In this document: positions 33,090-37,441 of the stretch, in pieces
How positions within the stretch are numbered: position 1 is the first letter of the stretch
Layout: every line of letters begins with the position of its first letter
DNA from: Betaproteobacteria bacterium HGW-Betaproteobacteria-16
GTDB lineage: Bacteria; Pseudomonadota; Gammaproteobacteria; Burkholderiales; Burkholderiaceae_C
DNA length: 37,441 nucleotides
Direction of reading: 5' to 3'
NCBI GenBank assembly: GCA_002840835.1
Contig: PHCQ01000049.1
Coordinates: 1-37,441, forward strand
The notes under the pieces: model-generated
Seen by the model: the letters and a program-made list of their open reading frames with translations, nothing else
What the model was told of the DNA's origin: nothing
Databases searched by the model: none
Position numbers and translations under genes: made by a program

Positions 33090-33105
33090 GACCCGAATTC
33101 GGGTC
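33090..33105. promoter_or_regulatory. Perfect 16-bp palindrome before the DUF5666 lipoprotein gene
   Basis: GACCCGAATTCGGGTC is identical on both strands. It ends 39 bp before the ATG at 33145, where a repressor or activator dimer could act. It is the most regular operator-like site in the window. Confidence 0.45.
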
Positions 33106-33144
33106 ACCCGCGTCAAGACCAACTCCGACAGAGGATAAAAATCC

Positions 33145-33816
33145 ATGAACCAACCCCACACACGCGCCCACCGTTTGCCATGGTCAGCGCTGAAGCTCTT
33201 TTCTGCCTCACTGCTCATGGCAAGCCTGGTTGCCTGCGGCGGCGGCAGCGACGACGACAGCACAACCGCCAGTGCCAAGTCGTACAAAGGCACGGTGACC
33301 TCCTATGACAGCATGCAGAGTTTCAGCGTTGACGACATACCTGTCGATGCCAGTGGCGCCAACGCCTTGCCTCAGGGCATGACTGAGGGAACCCGGGTCG
33401 AGATTCAGGGTGAGATGGTCAATGGCAGGCTTCAGGCCCGACGCGTCGAGCTCGATGACGACAACGACAGCGACGACAGCAACACCGACCCCAACGAGCT
33501 TGAAGGCCGTGTGACGGCCTACTCAGGGCCCACCCGCTTCAGCGTTGACGGCATTCCTGTCAACGCGAGCGCTGCTCCCACCGCGCTGACGGTCGGCATG
33601 CGCGTCGAGGTGTACGGAGCGATGACCAACGGCACGATGGTGGCCAGCCGCGTCAGGCTTGAAGATCAGGGCGATTCCGATGACAGTTCCGATGACGACT
33701 CTGACGACGGTTCGGACGACAACGACGACGACCCAAACGATGACTCGGACAGCAACGACGATGACCGCTGCGAGGCCGTGGGCAATTCGGACTGTGACGA
33801 CGACGCCGAGGATTGA
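33145..33816 (+). CDS. DUF5666 lipoprotein with Asp-rich tail
   Basis: Predicted outer- or inner-membrane lipoprotein of 223 residues: basic start, hydrophobic LFSASLLMASLVA and lipobox Cys31 in LVACGGG. Two DUF5666-like beta repeats follow (about 46-104 and 118-173), each with a YxGxVTxY-like strand, FSVD(D/G)IPV and a GxRVE(I/V)xGxM strand. The C-terminus (about 175-223) is very acidic, with about 24 Asp in 49 residues, and two Cys. Such runs bind Ca2+ or lanthanide ions weakly but many times over. PQQ dehydrogenases need exactly such ions, so a metal-handling role is a reasonable guess only. The gene converges with the hybrid kinase at 33853. AGAGGA precedes the ATG. Confidence 0.85.
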   Translation: MNQPHTRAHRLPWSALKLFSASLLMASLVACGGGSDDDSTTASAKSYKGTVTSYDSMQSFSVDDIPVDASGANALPQGMTEGTRVEIQGEMVNGRLQARRVELDDDNDSDDSNTDPNELEGRVTAYSGPTRFSVDGIPVNASAAPTALTVGMRVEVYGAMTNGTMVASRVRLEDQGDSDDSSDDDSDDGSDDNDDDPNDDSDSNDDDRCEAVGNSDCDDDAED

Positions 33817-33852
33817 CTGGGGCCTGAACGCTGGCGTGTGACCCCAGCAAGC

Positions 33853-36285
33853 TCAAGCTTCAGCTACTTTCGCACCCGCAGGGTGCAGCGTATCCGCCAG
33901 CAGCTTCACCAGCTCATCGAGCGAGCGGGTCTTCTCGAGCACGTGGCGCACGCCATGTGCGGCCGCGCTGGCACGCAGTTCGTCGCTGACGTAGCCTGAG
34001 ATCAGTATGGTGGGCAGGCCTGGGCGAATGCGTCGAATGGCGGTGATCATCTCAAGCCCTGAGTGATGGGGCATGTTGTAGTCGGTCACCAGGACGTCGA
34101 ACGCCTGCGGGTCGGCACGTACCGCGGCCATGGCCAGCTCGGTGTCGCTGTGATGTGACACGCCGTAGCCGTGGCGGGCGAGGAGCTTTTTCAACATGGA
34201 GGACATGAGCAGGTCGTCCTCAATCAACAGCACGCGTTCACCACAACTGCGTTCGCTATCGGGTTGCGGGCCTGGTCTGGAGGCAGGGGCAGACACCGTC
34301 GCGGAGAACGACGCTGGAATGAAGACGTCGAACCGGGTGCCCTGGCCGGGCTCCGAATGCACGCCGATGGCGCCATCGTGCGAACGCACGATGGCGTGCA
34401 CCACCGACAGCCCCAGACCCGTGCCCTTGCCCACAGGCTTTGTGGTGAAAAAGGGTTCAAATATTCGCTGGCGCACCTGCTCGTCCATGCCCATGCCGTC
34501 ATCTTGCACCGACAGGCGCACATGGCGCCCGGGCAGCAGACCCAAGGGGATGGAAGCTGCGGCGTCTAGCTCCACGGTGCCCAGCCGCACTTCAATGCGC
34601 CCTCCCTTGTCGCCCAGGGCGTGCCAGGCGTTGGTGCAGAGGTTGAGCAGCACCTGTTCCATCTGTGTGCGGTCAATCTCGGCGCTGGCTTCGGGGTCAT
34701 CGGTGCATTCGAGCAGCTGCACGCCGGCTGGCAGGGTGGAGCGCAGCAACGACAGGCTTTCGCGTACCACCGGCAGCAGAGGCTGCACCACGCTCCGGAC
34801 GGCGTCGCGCCGACTGAAGCTGAGGATGCGATCGACCAGATTCCTGGCGCGGTCGCTGGCCTTGATGATCTGGTCCAGGCAGAGCGACACTTCGGTCTGG
34901 TTACCGTCTTCGAGGTCTTCCTTGGCCATGCGTGCATTGCCCAGGATGGCCGCGAGCACATTGTTGAAGTCGTGAGCGATGCCACTGGCCAAGGTGCCGA
35001 TGGACTCCATTTTTTGCGCTTCGCCGAGCTGCTGCTCCAGCCGGCGGCGGGCCTCCTGCGCTTCGGTGCGGTCGGTGACGTCGGTAAGCAAGCCGTCCCA
35101 AACGATGGCGCCGCCGTCCAGTGCACGTGGCGCAGACACCAGGTGCACGCGCCGCACGCTGCCGTCGGGTCGGCAGAAGCGGGCTTCGAAGTCGAACACC
35201 TGCAGTGCTTCGACGCAGCGCTGTTCGGTCGCAGTGAGCGCGGCCAGGTCGTCCTTGTGGATCTTTCCGTACATGGCGAGCGGGTTGGCCAGCACCTCGG
35301 CCACCGTCACGCCGCACACACGCTCCACCGAGTCCGACACCTCAGTAAATCGACGGCGGCCGTCGGCTTCCATCACCAGTTGGTACAGCACGGAGTGCGG
35401 CAGGTTGGCGCCTAGCATGTGCATGCGGGTCTGGCTTTCGCGCACCCGGGCTTCCGAGAGCCGCAAGGCTTCGAAGGGCGCGCGGATGCTGGTGATGAAG
35501 GTGGCTCGGTACAGCAGAGCGTAGGCGGCCACCTTGTAGAGGTGGCCCACCACGTTCTGGAAATCTGACGGCGCCACGTAATTCGCGAAGGCAAATCCCC
35601 CCACGCCCATGAAGAGGCAGGAGAGTGCGAGCAGCGCATGCTGACGCGATTGCTCGCGTATTGCCCGGCGCCACAGGGCCAGGGCGAGCAGGCCGTTGAG
35701 CGCCACCAGCACGTATTCGTAGCCCGCCTTGAAAGGCGTCACACCCTCCCCCGGCACAAAGGTGACGGGGAACAGATCGAGCGCGAAAGAGCCAAAGGCA
35801 ATGGTGGCCACCGCCACCGTCAGGCCAACGCCCAGCAAGGCCGTCCGGGACCAGCGCAGCACCAGCCCCGCCGTGACGGCACCCAGAGTCAACACCTCGA
35901 AGCTGCGACCCATGAGCCAGAAAAAGATGGCCTGGGGCGTGCTGCTCTCGGTGAACAAGGGCGGCATGCCTTCGTAGGTCAGGGCGTGCATCAGATCGCA
36001 GCCGATGACCACCACAAAACCTGCGAGCAAAGCGTTGGCGCTGCTGTCCTGCTGGCGGTCAAAGGTGTGCCAGGACACCGTGACCACCAGCGCCGCAATC
36101 ACAATGGCAAACAGCTCCAGTACCAGATGCAGTTCGAGCATCCGACCAACAAGCAGGCCGCTGGCTGTGTCGGGTGGTGCACTGACAATGGCCACCATGC
36201 CCAGCGCCGCAAACAGGCTGAGAAGTCCGTATCTGAACGGGGAGATGAAGCGCATACCGCACATTAACGGAAAAATGCGCGGCAT
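33853..36285 (-). CDS. MASE3 hybrid sensor histidine kinase with receiver domain
   Basis: Inner-membrane sensor of 810 residues. The N-terminal part (about 15-265) has several hydrophobic helices and the segment CDLMHALTYEGMP, typical of the MASE3 integral-membrane sensor domain. Then come a PAS/PAC domain (about 290-410), HisKA with His438 in SGIAHDFNN, HATPase (NLCTNAWHA, DDGMGMDE, GKGTGLGLSVV) and a C-terminal receiver with phospho-Asp in LVTDYNMPHHSG. The separate output regulator is not in the window. Its place next to a quinoprotein dehydrogenase and DUF5666 gene suggests it senses something in that pathway, but the signal is unknown. Start uncertain: ATG at 36285 or 36255, neither with a good ribosome site. 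Confidence 0.92.
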   Translation of the reverse strand: MPRIFPLMCGMRFISPFRYGLLSLFAALGMVAIVSAPPDTASGLLVGRMLELHLVLELFAIVIAALVVTVSWHTFDRQQDSSANALLAGFVVVIGCDLMHALTYEGMPPLFTESSTPQAIFFWLMGRSFEVLTLGAVTAGLVLRWSRTALLGVGLTVAVATIAFGSFALDLFPVTFVPGEGVTPFKAGYEYVLVALNGLLALALWRRAIREQSRQHALLALSCLFMGVGGFAFANYVAPSDFQNVVGHLYKVAAYALLYRATFITSIRAPFEALRLSEARVRESQTRMHMLGANLPHSVLYQLVMEADGRRRFTEVSDSVERVCGVTVAEVLANPLAMYGKIHKDDLAALTATEQRCVEALQVFDFEARFCRPDGSVRRVHLVSAPRALDGGAIVWDGLLTDVTDRTEAQEARRRLEQQLGEAQKMESIGTLASGIAHDFNNVLAAILGNARMAKEDLEDGNQTEVSLCLDQIIKASDRARNLVDRILSFSRRDAVRSVVQPLLPVVRESLSLLRSTLPAGVQLLECTDDPEASAEIDRTQMEQVLLNLCTNAWHALGDKGGRIEVRLGTVELDAAASIPLGLLPGRHVRLSVQDDGMGMDEQVRQRIFEPFFTTKPVGKGTGLGLSVVHAIVRSHDGAIGVHSEPGQGTRFDVFIPASFSATVSAPASRPGPQPDSERSCGERVLLIEDDLLMSSMLKKLLARHGYGVSHHSDTELAMAAVRADPQAFDVLVTDYNMPHHSGLEMITAIRRIRPGLPTILISGYVSDELRASAAAHGVRHVLEKTRSLDELVKLLADTLHPAGAKVAEA

Positions 36286-36462
36286 TCTTTAAAAGTGCTC
36301 CACCGGAAGATGCGCTGCATCAACCCCTTCATGCGCCGAGGGCCACCAGCATTGTCTTCGCCGATCCGTTCGAAGGTCAGCGTCAGCGCAGATGGAAGCA
36401 GACCGCACGACAGCCTCCCGCGCCAGCTCGGGATTGGATGGCCGGCAGTGCGTGCGACGGGT

Positions 36463-36789
36463 TCAAGGCTTGATGGTCATCACCCATTCGGCAAGGGTTT
36501 TGATGTCGGCGGCGCTCATGCCGGGGTGGGGCGGCATGGGAATGCGGCCCCACTTGCCTTTGGAACCGTACTGGATCGACTGCACCAGCGCGGCCACGGC
36601 GTCTTTGTCGTCCTTGTATTTTTCATGCACGGCGCTGTAGGCTGGTCCGACCAGTTTTTCGTTGGCCGAGTGGCATGAGAAACAGCCGTTGGCTTTGGCC
36701 ATTTCGATCGCGGCAGCAACGTCGAGAGCGCTGACGGAGGTGCTGGTGGTTGCGACCAGGGCGGAGGCAAGAAACAGGAAGGTACGCAT
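36463..36789 (-). CDS. Small periplasmic cytochrome c (c551/c552-like)
   Basis: Mono-heme cytochrome c of 108 residues with signal peptide MRTFLFLASALVATTSTSVSA. Heme site CFSCH (Cys36, Cys39, His40) in AKANGCFSCHSANEKLVGPAY and a distal Met in RIPMPPHPGMS match the c551/c552 type. The gene follows the quinoprotein dehydrogenase on the same strand with a 129-bp gap, so it is a likely electron acceptor of that enzyme, in addition to or instead of PedF. I used the ATG at 36789, because the frame further upstream has no homology and the signal peptide begins here. Confidence 0.9.
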   Translation of the reverse strand: MRTFLFLASALVATTSTSVSALDVAAAIEMAKANGCFSCHSANEKLVGPAYSAVHEKYKDDKDAVAALVQSIQYGSKGKWGRIPMPPHPGMSAADIKTLAEWVMTIKP

Positions 36790-36918
36790 GGCAAAACCGC
36801 TTGAATGAGAGTTCAAAGAAAAAGGACAGGCGATGTCGACCGTTCGCGAACATGCGGCGGCCGACACCGCCTGCCATGGCAGGGTCGCCCCATCGGGCTC
36901 CACCCCGCTGCGCCTGAA

Positions 36919-37441
36919 TCACTTCATCAACTTGAAGGTCCAGACCGAACCACCCTGCTCCAGGAAGTTGACTTTCTTGGCCACTTCACCGCCCCACAGC
37001 GGCACCGCGCCACCCCAGCCGGAGACCACGCTGACGTACTGCTCGCCGCCTTCGGTCCAGGTGATGGGGGGTGCCACCACACCGGAGCCGGTCTGGAACT
37101 GCCACACCACCTTGCCGGTCTTGGCGTCCGCAGCCTTCAGGTAGCCCTCAGGCGTGCCCCAGAACACCAGATCGCCAGCGGTCAGAACACCCCCCCAGAG
37201 CGGGGCTTCGTTCTTGACTTCCCACTCGACCTTGCCGGTCTTCGGGTTGATGGCGCGCAGCGAACCGATGTGGTCGTCGAACAGTGGCTTGATGGTGAAA
37301 CCCGCACCCAGGTAGGCAGCGCCCTTCTTGTAGGTGATGGGCTCGTTCCAGATCTCCATGCCCCATTCGTTGGTGGGCACGTAGAACAGGCCGGTCTTCG
37401 GGCTGTAGGCCATGGGCATCTGGTTCTTGCCACCCAGGAAA
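36919..37441 (-). CDS. exaA: Quinoprotein ethanol dehydrogenase, C-terminal part (runs off window)
   Basis: The frame is open to the window end; seven residues (FLGGKNQ) precede the first in-window Met, so about 173 residues are seen. Sequence matches the C-terminal beta-propeller of PQQ-dependent ethanol dehydrogenases (ExaA/QedA/PedE type): [23 protein letters not shown], split here as [16 protein letters not shown], then [24 protein letters not shown] and [15 protein letters not shown]. The enzyme oxidises alcohols in the periplasm with PQQ and a metal ion. The catalytic Asp, and the extra Asp that marks lanthanide-dependent enzymes, lie outside the window. The symbol follows family resemblance. 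Confidence 0.9.
   Translation of the reverse strand, partial: FLGGKNQMPMAYSPKTGLFYVPTNEWGMEIWNEPITYKKGAAYLGAGFTIKPLFDDHIGSLRAINPKTGKVEWEVKNEAPLWGGVLTAGDLVFWGTPEGYLKAADAKTGKVVWQFQTGSGVVAPPITWTEGGEQYVSVVSGWGGAVPLWGGEVAKKVNFLEQGGSVWTFKLMK

Overview
The window is GC-rich (roughly two-thirds G+C by eye), densely coded chromosomal DNA of a betaproteobacterium, most likely Comamonadaceae. The clues are protein similarity by recall, strong GC3 bias and repeated GC-rich intergenic REP-like elements typical of that family. I cannot name the genus from sequence alone (Hydrogenophaga-like is a guess). I see no phage, IS element, CRISPR, tRNA or rRNA.

Left third (1-17.2 kb): the 3' part of a PAS/GAF histidine kinase, a ZIP metal transporter, an exported dienelactone-hydrolase-family protein, then two loci of the ATP-grasp / alpha-E / transglutaminase system on either side of comEC. 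One locus (minus strand) has separate ATP-grasp and alpha-E proteins. The other (plus strand) has a giant transglutaminase-DUF2126 protein, a fused ATP-grasp-alpha-E protein whose ATP-grasp half looks degenerate, and a stand-alone transglutaminase. This set is predicted to make and process peptide bonds, but its substrate is unknown. A RidA-family protein closes the block.

Middle (17.2-23.1 kb): a five-gene minus-strand operon for a tungsten aldehyde oxidoreductase of the Aromatoleum AorABCDE type: 4x[4Fe-4S] subunit, tungstopterin catalytic subunit, FAD/NAD(P) subunit, MoaD-like protein and a small unknown protein. It is divergent from a GAF-PAS-Fis regulator that has lost the AAA+ domain. 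A textbook intrinsic terminator lies between aorB and aorC.

Right part (23.1-37.4 kb): a PQQ alcohol-oxidation region. It holds a quinoprotein-associated periplasmic binding protein and cytochrome c550 PedF, a divergent full-length sigma-54 activator (AcoR-like), a quinoprotein-relay metallohydrolase, a proline-iminopeptidase-like hydrolase, pqqABCDE, an Asp-rich DUF5666 lipoprotein, a MASE3 hybrid histidine kinase, a small cytochrome c and the 3' end of a quinoprotein ethanol dehydrogenase that runs off the window.

Taken together, PQQ-dependent dehydrogenase, PedF and PQQ synthesis would oxidise alcohols to aldehydes in the periplasm, and the tungsten AOR would oxidise the aldehyde to the acid in the cytoplasm. 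Good -24/-12 (sigma-54) promoters precede both pedF and pqqA. Short motifs are shared among the aor, pedF-regulator and pqqA control regions, which suggests one regulon. Intrinsic terminators after pqqA and after aorB look like devices for setting subunit ratios.
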